DNA of 64,000 nucleotides from Sphingorhabdus sp. EL138 (GTDB lineage: Bacteria > Pseudomonadota > Alphaproteobacteria > Sphingomonadales > Sphingomonadaceae), in assembly GCF_900258045.1 (NCBI RefSeq), contig NZ_OGVD01000002.1, forward strand, positions 186,001 to 250,000, given 5' to 3'. The notes under the pieces were generated by a model. It saw only the letters and a program-made list of their open reading frames with translations, ran no database searches and had not been told where the DNA came from. This document shows, piece by piece, positions 1 to 7,675 of the stretch. The position numbers were made by a program, and so were the translations under genes. Position 1 is the stretch's first letter. Every line of letters begins with the position of its first letter.

Positions 1-1003
1 GCAGCCCCCAATGACCCACAATATAGAGCGGCATGCCCAGACGCGTGACGGTCAGGTTGAGGTTTTCCGAATAAAGCCGGGTCAGGGAATCCAGTGAATT
101 CAACACGAAAATAATGCCGACAACGACCATCGAAATTTGAAGATATTCTGCCAGGACAATCTCTTCGGTATGATAGTGGAACAGAACCGAGAACCAGATG
201 GCAATGGGAATGGACGGCAAGATCAAAAGTGCCAACAATAGCTGCAGCGGCCTAATCCCGCCGAGGAACCGTGCGACAAATTGCCCGATCATGATGCTCC
301 AGGCAAACCACCAGAACAGGTAGAATGCGTGATAGTCGGTAAGCGGGCTTACAAATTTGTCGATATTGATGAAATAGCCACCAAGGTTTTGGCCGCTCGC
401 AAGAAGATCGTCGGCCCCCATTCCATTCGCCGCCATGAGGCCGAGGATCAACAGCGCGAATAGCGCGAAAGACCCATAGCTCAGCCATTTGACATACCGG
501 ATATCGGTGCTGGATAACACTGCGCCGAGCACCACTGCTGCAACCAAAGAGTAGCGCGCAACCGGCGAAATATCAGCGATATAATCAGGCAGGTAACTCA
601 GGAAAAGAAACCCCGTAAAGGCGCAGGTTGCGACGATGACAATATTGTTGGCCAGCGCCACCCACCACAGTTCAAACAGTTTGAGACGTGGCTCGATTAC
701 GCAGAAATAGAAGGTTGTGAGAAAATAAAATCCCCAGACCAGAAATGCCCAGAATCCGAATTCGATCGCCAGCGGATTGGTAAAACCGTAGGGTGTTTCG
801 GTTGCATAAACTGGAAACTCGGTAAGCGGAAACATGATCAATCCGACGTCCAGACCTGACGTAAACAGGATCGCGGTAAAGGCCAGCAGATTGCTCGGTT
901 CCGTGCCGTAAAGTTGGATATTCCGGTAACGCAGCGCCAGAAAAGCCGATGTTGCCAGCGTAATAAGGATAGCGGTGGTCAAGATGATATGGGCGATGGG
1001 CAA
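1..1003 (-). CDS. BCCT-family (betaine/carnitine/choline-type) transporter, 3' part cut by window edge
   Basis: About 334 residues are readable on the minus strand up to the left window edge, so the C-terminus is missing. The protein is a chain of hydrophobic segments. The stretch FWWFAWSIMIGQFVARFLGG (about nt 252-311) matches the BCCT signature region, where a Trp-rich helix is followed by an ARISRGR-like loop. Near the N-terminus an LFTSGLDVGLIMFPLTEF segment aligns with the BCCT helix that normally carries GMGIGL and the substrate Trp/Glu region. These proteins move compatible solutes or other quaternary amines across the inner membrane with Na+ or H+. No ATG lies near the N-terminus. TTG at 1003 follows AGGA and fits best, and TTG 1006 is next to it. 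The usual GMG is GLD here, so the substrate may differ. It is divergent from the Popeye-like gene. Confidence 0.72.
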   Translation of the reverse strand, partial: MPIAHIILTTAILITLATSAFLALRYRNIQLYGTEPSNLLAFTAILFTSGLDVGLIMFPLTEFPVYATETPYGFTNPLAIEFGFWAFLVWGFYFLTTFYFCVIEPRLKLFELWWVALANNIVIVATCAFTGFLFLSYLPDYIADISPVARYSLVAAVVLGAVLSSTDIRYVKWLSYGSFALFALLILGLMAANGMGADDLLASGQNLGGYFINIDKFVSPLTDYHAFYLFWWFAWSIMIGQFVARFLGGIRPLQLLLALLILPSIPIAIWFSVLFHYHTEEIVLAEYLQISMVVVGIIFVLNSLDSLTRLYSENLNLTVTRLGMPLYIVGHWGL

Positions 1004-1079
1004 CAATGCTTCCTGACGAGGGCGTAAGCGCGAAGGCTTAAAGCGGGATTCCCACAAAGTCGAACATTGAATATATATT

Positions 1080-1111
1080 GGCGGTCTTTTTGCAGGATCA
1101 GAAAAACTGCC
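1080..1111 (-). promoter_or_regulatory. Hairpin in the 5' leader of the BCCT gene
   Basis: An imperfect inverted repeat pairs GGCGG plus a T-run (1080-1091) with an A-run plus CTGCC (1102-1111), with a two-base bulge, a G-T wobble and a ten-base loop. It lies about 75 bases upstream of the proposed TTG start of the BCCT gene, in the roughly 200-bp divergent interval shared with the Popeye-like gene. It could be a leader structure or an operator. No T-run follows it, so it does not look like a simple terminator. Confidence 0.25.
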
Positions 1112-1205
1112 CCCAAGTCATCACTAGCTTTTTTGCAACTTGCTCGCCAAACCATTGTAGCGCATCGATATTTTCAGATGGGGTCGGTTGGGTGACGAAT
1201 GATCT

Positions 1206-1892
1206 ATGGATTTTGACTTTAACACAGCGCTGCTAATTCACTTTGGCGCACTTTTTTACATCATTGCTTTTCTCATCCGGGACGAACTGAAGCTTCGTCT
1301 TATGGTGCTAGCGGGCTCGGCATTTTATCTGCTCTATTATTATTTATTCCCGGAAATTCCGTTGTGGGATGCCATCGTCACAACTTGCATATTGGTTGCC
1401 GCAAATTTGATCATTCTTTTCCGCATATTGATGGAACGCACCGTTTTTGCGCTTAAATCGGAAGAGAAAGAGTTGTTCGAGGCCTTTGACGGTTTCAGTC
1501 CCGGCCAATTTCGCCAGCTGCTCAAAATCGCGCATTGGGAGACGGCTGGATCACCTGCCATTCTGGCCGCTGCAAACGAGCCCTTGTCGGAGCTATATTT
1601 TATATTCGACGGGACCGTGGTGATCAAAAAGGGTGACAATGAATTTCAACTCACCCCGGGTAATTTTATCGGAGAAATAGCCTTTGTACTAGGCCGTCTA
1701 CCAACGGCTGACGTTACTGCAGAACCGGGGGCACGTCTGATAAAGTGGGATGCATCTCAAATCATGCGGTTGATGGAAAAATCACCCGCTTTCCAAAACG
1801 CTATCATGGCGCTGCTCAGTCGTGATTTGGCTGAAAAACTCGCAAAGAGTGTTAAAGTGGAAGGTCAGATGGACGACATACCCACAATTTAA
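1206..1892 (+). CDS. Popeye-like membrane protein with cNMP-binding-like domain
   Basis: A protein of 228 residues. Three membrane helices lie at about 7-25, 28-48 and 54-75, followed by a soluble domain from about 85. The arrangement (three helices, a W-D-A-I-V stretch opening the third, then RILMER and a KSEEKELFEAF helix leading into a beta-roll) matches animal Popeye-domain proteins and their bacterial relatives. The beta-roll has LYFIFDGTVVIKKG and PGNFIGEIAF, typical of CAP/Popeye cyclic-nucleotide domains. In the phosphate-binding cassette E157 is present, but the usual Arg-Ala-(Ala)-Thr/Ser is replaced by LPTADV, so classical phosphate contacts are missing, as in Popeye proteins. The start ATG has only a weak ribosome site. 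It is divergent from the BCCT transporter. An inner-membrane sensor role is inference. Confidence 0.7.
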   Translation: MDFDFNTALLIHFGALFYIIAFLIRDELKLRLMVLAGSAFYLLYYYLFPEIPLWDAIVTTCILVAANLIILFRILMERTVFALKSEEKELFEAFDGFSPGQFRQLLKIAHWETAGSPAILAAANEPLSELYFIFDGTVVIKKGDNEFQLTPGNFIGEIAFVLGRLPTADVTAEPGARLIKWDASQIMRLMEKSPAFQNAIMALLSRDLAEKLAKSVKVEGQMDDIPTI

Positions 1893-1948
1893 CAAAGTGC
1901 ATATTGGAGCATCGTCTAAAAAAAATAAGCGTAACAGCCGCCGCTATC

Positions 1949-2239
1949 TTACATCTGTTCCAGCGGCCCATTGCGGGAGGCCAGTCTGTAAATTCCCCGG
2001 ACTCCGGCTTCGTTGACCCTCAATAGCCCTGCCTTGACGGCACATGCGACCATATGGGTCCTGTTTCTTGCGCGCAGTTTCAGCCTGACATTTTCGACAT
2101 GTCGTTCAACTGTCCGGGGTGATATGTTGATTTCCAGTGCGACTTCCTTGGCGGACAGCCCGAGCGTGATATATTCCAGTATTTCCGTTTCCCGGCGAGT
2201 AAGTACCGGGTCATTGATCAATGCGAGTGGTTCCAACAT
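1949..2239 (-). CDS. Stand-alone LuxR/GerE-type HTH protein
   Basis: A 96-residue protein made almost entirely of a LuxR-type helix-turn-helix. Residues 11-32 are TRRETEILEYITLGLSAKEV, the hallmark entry into the domain. Residues 40-72 hold the recognition helix (SPRTVERHVENVRLKL) and the closing ARNRTHMVACAVKAGLL. There is no receiver, PAS or autoinducer-binding domain, so any signal must come from elsewhere or the protein acts alone like GerE. ATG 2239 has AAGG about nine bases upstream. The 3' end converges on the Popeye-like gene with a 56-base gap, and upstream is a 520-bp region with inverted repeats. It may be a complete small regulator or the surviving DNA-binding end of a larger response regulator. 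I see no receiver-domain remnant upstream. Confidence 0.75.
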   Translation of the reverse strand: MLEPLALINDPVLTRRETEILEYITLGLSAKEVALEINISPRTVERHVENVRLKLRARNRTHMVACAVKAGLLRVNEAGVRGIYRLASRNGPLEQM

Positions 2240-2299
2240 TATAAACTACCTTGTTCGACAAACCCGCGCATTTGTACGCGGCTGGTTGGGGATAAAATG

Positions 2300-2323
2300 G
2301 GGGCTGCACTTGCGCGCAGCCCC
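2300..2323. repeat. Perfect 8-bp inverted repeat, terminator-like on the minus strand
   Basis: GGGGCTGC (2300-2307) pairs with GCAGCCCC (2316-2323) around an eight-base loop. Read on the minus strand the stem is followed by CATTTTATCC, a weak T-run, about 60 bases before the LuxR-type start codon. It may be an attenuator or the end of a short leader transcript. Confidence 0.4.
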
Positions 2324-2381
2324 AGGTGGCAGGAGAAAACAGCCAGGCCATTTTATCCTGCATTGAGGTCGTCAGGGTCGT

Positions 2382-2403
2382 GCAAAATCAAATTCAATTT
2401 TGC
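2382..2403. repeat. Perfect 7-bp inverted repeat (GCAAAAT/ATTTTGC)
   Basis: GCAAAAT (2382-2388) and ATTTTGC (2397-2403) are exact inverse complements around an eight-base A/T-rich spacer. It lies about 145 bp upstream of the LuxR-type start and 357 bp upstream of the SARP-hydrolase start. An operator-like site is possible. Function unknown. Confidence 0.35.
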
Positions 2404-2526
2404 GGCTGTATGGCCGCGGTCAATATCGCCGTTTTTTTCTCAAGATCGCGCAATGTTTCTGTCTTGGTCGTCGCTCGAATAGATATCGCTGGGAGAACAT
2501 TATTAATTCCTTCTATCTGTTTGTGA

Positions 2527-2544
2527 GTTGAATATTCATTCAAC
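2527..2544. repeat. Perfect 18-bp palindrome-like operator candidate
   Basis: GTTGAAT, a four-base ATTC centre, then ATTCAAC: seven perfect base pairs on each side (2527-2533 and 2538-2544). The dyad spacing suits a dimeric regulator. It lies about 215 bp upstream of the SARP-hydrolase start codon, in the region where its promoter or an upstream activator site would be expected. Confidence 0.4.
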
Positions 2545-2759
2545 AAGCGTGCCTCCAATGTTACCTTTGCGTGTTAGGCAGCATGTTCATGAGCATGTCA
2601 TTTCCGTTGTTTTTTGTTGCGGCGGCCTTAAATTGCGGCGTTGATCTTATTGGTCCTAGGTTTTCTAGCATTCGCCCGATGTGTCGATGATCACCACTGG
2701 CCATGAGCTTGTCGCTAGAATGACGAATTCCAACTCGGGGGCGAGTAATCGGAGTAGCC

Positions 2760-4163
2760 ATGCCAAATCTGGAAATCGAAGTGCTTGGCGGCTTGTCCGT
2801 GCGCCGCGGAGGTCAGCCGGTAAAATTGCCAGCATCGCGCAAGGCCCGCGCAATGCTGGCGTTCCTTTTGCTTACCGGAAAGCCGCAGCATCGCGAAAGG
2901 CTGTGCGATCTGTTCTGGGAGGGGCCGGATGATCCGAGAGGTGCTCTCAGATCCGCCATCTGGAAACTGCGCCGATTGCTGAATGAACCCGAAGCAGAAC
3001 GGATTGTAGCCGACCGGGAAAAGGTTCATTTTGAACCGGTGGCAGCGACAATCGACTATAAGAATTTGATTGAACGCGCGCAGCGCGATGAGGAGCTGGC
3101 CGGGCAGGATTTTGCGGATGTGCGTGCAGCGTTAGACCAACCCCTGCTTGCTGGTCTCGATCTGCCGGACCACTCCCACTATCAAGCGTGGTTGACTGCG
3201 ATGCGGGAAGAGGCGGAAGCATTGCGTACACGGTTACTGCCCGATCTTGGTGCAAGAGCTGGAACGCCGCTCGACAGGCCGAGCCAGTTGCATCTGGCGC
3301 GGCAAAAAATCGGCTTTGCGGGCGCCAAAGACGGTACCCGTATTGCATGGGCCCGGATAGGATCAGGGCCGCCACTGCTGAAAGCGGCCAACTGGCTCAA
3401 TCATCTTGAACTGGACTGGGACAGCGAAGTCTGGTCACCATTATTTCAAGAGCTGGCGCGCGACTACAGTCTGGTCCGCTATGACGAACGAGGCAATGGC
3501 ATGTCCGATTGGGATGCAGCAGATCTTGGGTTTGACGCCTTTGTTACAGATCTGGAAACAGTGGTTGCCCAAAGCAGTGTGGAGCGTTTTCCTCTACTCG
3601 GCATATCGCAGGGCGCGGCCGTCGCTATTGAGTATGCTGCAAAAAATCCCGATCGGGTCAGTCATCTGATCCTTTGGGGCGGTTATGCGGCGGGCTGGCG
3701 CGCCGATGGCGACACCGAATCGGTTGCCGAGAGAGAAGCTTTGATCACTCTGGTTGCCAAGGGTTGGAGCCGTGATGATTCCAGCTATCGCAATCTGTTT
3801 TCCCGGGCGCTGATCCCCGGTGCGACGGAATCCGAAAGGGCGGCGTTTGACGAATTCCAGAGGAAAACCGTTTCGGCTGCCAATGCCGCCCGTTTTCTGG
3901 AAACCTTTGCGGATATCGACGTGCGGCACCGACTGGAGGCAATACAGTGCCCCACACTGGTCATGCATGCGCGCGGTGATCAGCGCGTTCCGGTCGCCAA
4001 GGGCGCGGAGCTTGCCAGTGGGATCAGCGGGGCGGAGTTCGTTACACTGCCGACCGACAACCATCTCTTGCTCGGCCGCGAGCATAGTTCTGAGCTTTTT
4101 GTTGCCCATGTGCGACAGTTTTTGTCAGACAAGGTAGACGACAGGTTCAAAACTGTCCGATAG
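2760..4163 (+). CDS. SARP-type winged-helix/BTAD regulator fused to alpha/beta hydrolase
   Basis: 467 residues. Residues 4-75 form an OmpR/SARP-type winged helix: LGGLSVRRGGQPV, RKARAMLAFLLL, RERLCDLFW and a closing RSAIWKLRRLL. Residues about 80-165 resemble the start of a bacterial transcriptional activation (BTAD) helical domain, cut short. Residues 180-460 are an alpha/beta hydrolase with all three catalytic residues visible: Ser283 in GISQG, Asp407 in MHARGDQRVPV and His435 in PTDNHLL. RYDERGNGMSDW (240-251) is typical of hydrolase domains that I recall fused to LuxR-type, SARP or cyclase domains. Start ATG 2760 has GGAG five bases upstream. Likely a cytoplasmic transcription factor whose hydrolase domain senses or cleaves a small ligand. 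Ligand and targets are unknown. Confidence 0.8.
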   Translation: MPNLEIEVLGGLSVRRGGQPVKLPASRKARAMLAFLLLTGKPQHRERLCDLFWEGPDDPRGALRSAIWKLRRLLNEPEAERIVADREKVHFEPVAATIDYKNLIERAQRDEELAGQDFADVRAALDQPLLAGLDLPDHSHYQAWLTAMREEAEALRTRLLPDLGARAGTPLDRPSQLHLARQKIGFAGAKDGTRIAWARIGSGPPLLKAANWLNHLELDWDSEVWSPLFQELARDYSLVRYDERGNGMSDWDAADLGFDAFVTDLETVVAQSSVERFPLLGISQGAAVAIEYAAKNPDRVSHLILWGGYAAGWRADGDTESVAEREALITLVAKGWSRDDSSYRNLFSRALIPGATESERAAFDEFQRKTVSAANAARFLETFADIDVRHRLEAIQCPTLVMHARGDQRVPVAKGAELASGISGAEFVTLPTDNHLLLGREHSSELFVAHVRQFLSDKVDDRFKTVR

Positions 4164-4169
4164 GTCCGG

Positions 4170-4967
4170 TTATACGAAACCGGCCATGCCTGCCTTGTAG
4201 TCAAGATATTGCGGCTGCCAGTCCAACAGCCGCTTCGCCTTACCATTGGCGACCCGGCGGTTTTCTTCATAGAAACCCAAGGCTGATTTCGAAAGACCGG
4301 CATCTTCCAGAGAGAGCAAAGGCGGCGGCTCCATACCAATGAGCCTTGCGGCATGGGCGATAACCTCATGCTGCGGCGCGGGCAGGTCGTCGGCAATATT
4401 GTAAACCCCGGCAGGGCCATCAAAAGATGCAACCACAGCGGCCACGATATCATCGACATGGATACGGCTGAACACCTGTCCGGGAACATCGACCCTTTTT
4501 GCTTTACCTTGCTCAACCCTGGTGATCGGGTTGCGGCCCGGCCCGTAAATACCAGGCAGGCGCAGTACGCGGACATCGTCGCGCATGCCCTGCCAGCGCT
4601 GGTCAGCATCGCTACGGGACTTGCGCCGTCCAGAGCCAATCGGCGCGCTTTCATCGACCCAGGCACCTTTCGCATCGCCGTAGACTCCGGTAGAGGAGAG
4701 GTAGCCTGTCCATTCCAGCGATGCGGCTTTTATCGCTTCTCCGTAACGATCCAGCACAGGTTCAATGCCGTCGCGGGTAGGCGGAACAGAAGAGATTATG
4801 TGGGTTGCGGTTTCAATTGCCGCCAAGACTGATGTTTCGTCACCAAACGCCATTGCTTCATCCGATGCCTCTCGCCGGGTACCGGTTACTTGCCATCCCT
4901 CGCCGCGCAATCGTTCGGTCAGCCGCTTTGCCGTGTAACCCAGTCCAAAGATGAGCATATGAGGCAT
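4170..4967 (-). CDS. Extended-SDR NAD(P)-dependent epimerase/reductase, YeeZ-like
   Basis: About 265 residues from ATG 4967 (MPHMLIFGLGYTAKRL), chosen because the nucleotide-binding motif GLGYTA then sits at the N-terminus as usual; a 17-residue extension is open but unlikely. The motif is the atypical G-x-G-Y-x-A form seen in YeeZ-like extended SDRs. YLSSTGVYGD supplies the active-site Ser/Thr and Tyr region, LRLPGIYGPGRNP is the substrate-binding loop of epimerase-type SDRs, and HVDDIVAAVVA is the typical C-terminal motif. The substrate is not evident. It ends six bases from the SARP-hydrolase stop (convergent), with no terminator between, and is divergent from pepN. Confidence 0.8.
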   Translation of the reverse strand: MPHMLIFGLGYTAKRLTERLRGEGWQVTGTRREASDEAMAFGDETSVLAAIETATHIISSVPPTRDGIEPVLDRYGEAIKAASLEWTGYLSSTGVYGDAKGAWVDESAPIGSGRRKSRSDADQRWQGMRDDVRVLRLPGIYGPGRNPITRVEQGKAKRVDVPGQVFSRIHVDDIVAAVVASFDGPAGVYNIADDLPAPQHEVIAHAARLIGMEPPPLLSLEDAGLSKSALGFYEENRRVANGKAKRLLDWQPQYLDYKAGMAGFV

Positions 4968-5041
4968 GGCTTGAGTTTCCCTATAGAATAGATCGGATGG
5001 GCCCGATGATAGAAGCATAAACGCAATTGCACGAGGTGCAA

Positions 5042-7675
5042 ATGGCTCTTATGGCGGGAGTCATGCTAGATATCCAAAAGACCGATGCAGCGATGCCTGC
5101 GACCGAGCCTGCCATTATTCGCCGCGAAGATTATCGTCCGCCGGCGTGGTTCGTCCCGGCCATTGCGCTCGATTTTCAGCTGGGCCTGGATCACACGGTT
5201 GTCCGATCGACACTGGATGTGCGGCGGTCCAAATCGGCTAAATATCAGGAAGCTTTGATCTTGGATGGCGATGGTCTCATTCCGACGTCGGTCAAGGTGG
5301 ACGGCGCTACGTGGACGGATTGGCAGTTGATTGACGGCAATTTGCAACTGCCGCTCACTGGCACGGCACATGAAGTAGAGATTACCGTTGAAATTGATCC
5401 CTCTACCAACACGCAGTTGATGGGGCTTTATGCTTCTCAAGGGATGCTCTGCACCCAATGTGAGGCCGAAGGTTTTCGCCGGATCACATTCTTCCCCGAC
5501 AGGCCCGATATATTGAGCCGTTATTCGGTACGGATGGAGGGTGATAAAAAGACCTTCCCGATCTTGCTTTGCAATGGTGACAAGGTTGGGGAAGGCGATG
5601 GGGATAACGGTCGTCATTGGGCACAGTGGAATGATCCCTGGCCCAAGCCGAGCTATCTCTTCGCGCTGGTCGCGGGCGATCTGGTTGCAAACAGTGATAG
5701 CTTTACCACGCGGTCGGGCAAACCGGTCGAGCTGAACATCTGGGTCCGTGATGGCGATTTGCCGCGCACCGGCCACGCCATGCAGGCATTGAAGGATTCC
5801 ATGCGCTGGGATGAGGACGTGTACGGGCGCGAGTATGATTTGGGGCTGTTCAACATCGTTGCTGTGAGTGATTTCAACATGGGTGCGATGGAGAATAAAG
5901 GGCTGAATATCTTCAACTCGCGCTACATATTGGCGGACCCGAAAGTCGCCACCGACGCTGATTATGATGGAATTGAGGGTGTGGTAGCCCATGAATATTT
6001 CCACAACTGGTCGGGTAACCGGGTCACCTGTCGCGACTGGTTTCAACTCAGTCTGAAAGAAGGTTTCACGGTCTATCGCGACCAGAGCTTCTCGGCGGAT
6101 ATGGGATCAACAGCGCTTAAGCGGATTGAAGATGTGCGCATCCTGCGTGCGGCTCAGTTCCCCGAAGACGCCGGACCGCTGGCGCATCCGATCCGCCCGG
6201 AAAGCTATCAGGAGATTTCCAACTTCTATACAGCCACTGTATATAATAAAGGCGCAGAAATTATCAGGATGATGGCGACCTTGCTGGGCGGAGAGCGCTT
6301 TCGCAAAGGCACGGACTTGTATTTTGACCGTCATGATGGTGAAGCCGCGACATGTGAGGATTTTGTTGTGGCGATGGAAGAGGGTGGCGATATCGACCTG
6401 ACCCAGTTCCGCGGCTGGTACCGGACGCCCGGAACGCCCTGCGTGTCGGCGAGGCTAAGCCATGATCCGCAAACAGGCACTGCGACACTGGACCTGCAAC
6501 AGATATTGGGCGCGAGCGGCGCTGCTCCGCAGCCATCGGAAATGGTCATCCCGCTCAAAATCGCGTTGCTTGATCCTGAAACCGGCAAGCATGACGGCGA
6601 ACAGCTTATCACGCTTGATCAGGCGGAGCAGAGCTTCATTTTCGAAGGGCAAAAAGAGCATCCGATCCTTTCGATCAACCGCAGCTTCTCCGCGCCGATC
6701 ATTTTGGAAAGCAGCCGTACGGCAGAAGAACTGGCCTTTCTATCCTCACATGATGACGATCCGTTTGCCCGGTTTGAGGCGATGCAACAGCTTATGACCA
6801 GCTATCTGGTTGCCCGGGTAACCGGGACGCCGGCGGATCGCGATATCATTCTGCAGGCCGTAGGCGCGGTGCTGGCGGATGAGAATATTGACAAGGCATT
6901 TTTGGCGGAATTGATACAGCTGCCGAGCGAAGCGTTTCTCGGGGATCAGATGGTTCAAGTCGATCCGCAGGCTATTCATGATGCGCGCGAAAAGTTGCGC
7001 GGCAAAATCGGCGTACAATTTGAACGCAAGTTCCGCCGTCTCTACAATCAATGCGTGCCGGGCGAGTTTTCGCTGGAGGCAGAAGCCCGGGCAGACCGGA
7101 AACTGCGCAACGTCACCCTTGATTACATCGCAGCATCGCAGGTTGAGGATGCAGCGGAGCTGGCATTCGACCAATATCGGGATGCCAATAACATGACGGC
7201 AATGCAGGGCGCGCTTGGTGTCCTGTCGCATATGGATGCAGATGAACGGACCTGGGTGTTTGAGGATTTCTTCAAGCGGTTTAAAGACAATGCGCTGGTG
7301 CTCGACAAATGGTTCACCATGCAGGCGCTGTCACAGCGCAGCGACACAGTGAAGCGGGTCGAGCGCCTTGCCAAGCATCCCGAATTTACCCTGTCCAATC
7401 CCAATCGGGTACGGGCACTTTATGCCGGATTTACCAGTAATGCGGTGCGGTTTCATGATCCGTCCGGTAAAGGCTATCAGATGCTTGCCGACATGGTGAT
7501 CGCGCTGGATGGGCAAAATCCGCAAACAGCCGCACGCTTCATTCCGCCGCTGGGTCGTTGGCGTCGTTTCGAGCGCGGCCGATCCGACCTGATGCGGCAA
7601 GCGCTGGAAAAAATCGCGGCGACACCCGACCTTTCAAAAGATGTGTCGGAGCAAGTGAGCAAGAGTCTTGCCTGA
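5042..7675 (+). CDS. pepN: Aminopeptidase N (M1 family zinc metallopeptidase)
   Basis: 877 residues from ATG 5042, which has GAGG five bases upstream; ATG 5063 (MLDIQKT) is an alternative. The M1 exopeptidase motif GAMEN is at residues 281-285. The zinc site is H317-E-Y-F-H321 with the third ligand E340 in LSLKEGF, giving the HEXXH-X18-E spacing exactly. NWSGNRVTCRDWFQLSLKEG is the well-conserved PepN-type stretch. Length and the C-terminal alpha-helical half (DUF3458-like region from about residue 445) match E. coli PepN. It removes N-terminal residues from peptides in the cytoplasm. Its stop overlaps the proposed TTG start of pgeF, so the two are probably co-transcribed. Confidence 0.96.
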   Translation: MALMAGVMLDIQKTDAAMPATEPAIIRREDYRPPAWFVPAIALDFQLGLDHTVVRSTLDVRRSKSAKYQEALILDGDGLIPTSVKVDGATWTDWQLIDGNLQLPLTGTAHEVEITVEIDPSTNTQLMGLYASQGMLCTQCEAEGFRRITFFPDRPDILSRYSVRMEGDKKTFPILLCNGDKVGEGDGDNGRHWAQWNDPWPKPSYLFALVAGDLVANSDSFTTRSGKPVELNIWVRDGDLPRTGHAMQALKDSMRWDEDVYGREYDLGLFNIVAVSDFNMGAMENKGLNIFNSRYILADPKVATDADYDGIEGVVAHEYFHNWSGNRVTCRDWFQLSLKEGFTVYRDQSFSADMGSTALKRIEDVRILRAAQFPEDAGPLAHPIRPESYQEISNFYTATVYNKGAEIIRMMATLLGGERFRKGTDLYFDRHDGEAATCEDFVVAMEEGGDIDLTQFRGWYRTPGTPCVSARLSHDPQTGTATLDLQQILGASGAAPQPSEMVIPLKIALLDPETGKHDGEQLITLDQAEQSFIFEGQKEHPILSINRSFSAPIILESSRTAEELAFLSSHDDDPFARFEAMQQLMTSYLVARVTGTPADRDIILQAVGAVLADENIDKAFLAELIQLPSEAFLGDQMVQVDPQAIHDAREKLRGKIGVQFERKFRRLYNQCVPGEFSLEAEARADRKLRNVTLDYIAASQVEDAAELAFDQYRDANNMTAMQGALGVLSHMDADERTWVFEDFFKRFKDNALVLDKWFTMQALSQRSDTVKRVERLAKHPEFTLSNPNRVRALYAGFTSNAVRFHDPSGKGYQMLADMVIALDGQNPQTAARFIPPLGRWRRFERGRSDLMRQALEKIAATPDLSKDVSEQVSKSLA

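Larger units (their letters stand above)
2240..2759. other. 520-bp non-coding interval between two regulator genes
   Basis: There is no convincing gene on either strand: the short open frames lack ribosome sites and protein-like composition. The interval lies between the start of the LuxR-type gene (minus) and the start of the SARP-hydrolase gene (plus), so it should carry both promoters. It contains three perfect inverted repeats (listed separately), a GCGGC/GCCGC hairpin at 2402-2417, and a near-palindrome around 2583-2597 (TGTTCATGAGCA core). It is the longest gene-free stretch in the window and is more A/T-rich than its neighbours. Confidence 0.6.

Noticed and set aside
5066-6046. A 326-codon frame antisense to pepN
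   Set aside because: Long by chance from codon bias; it covers the zinc-site region of pepN and has no recognisable domain.
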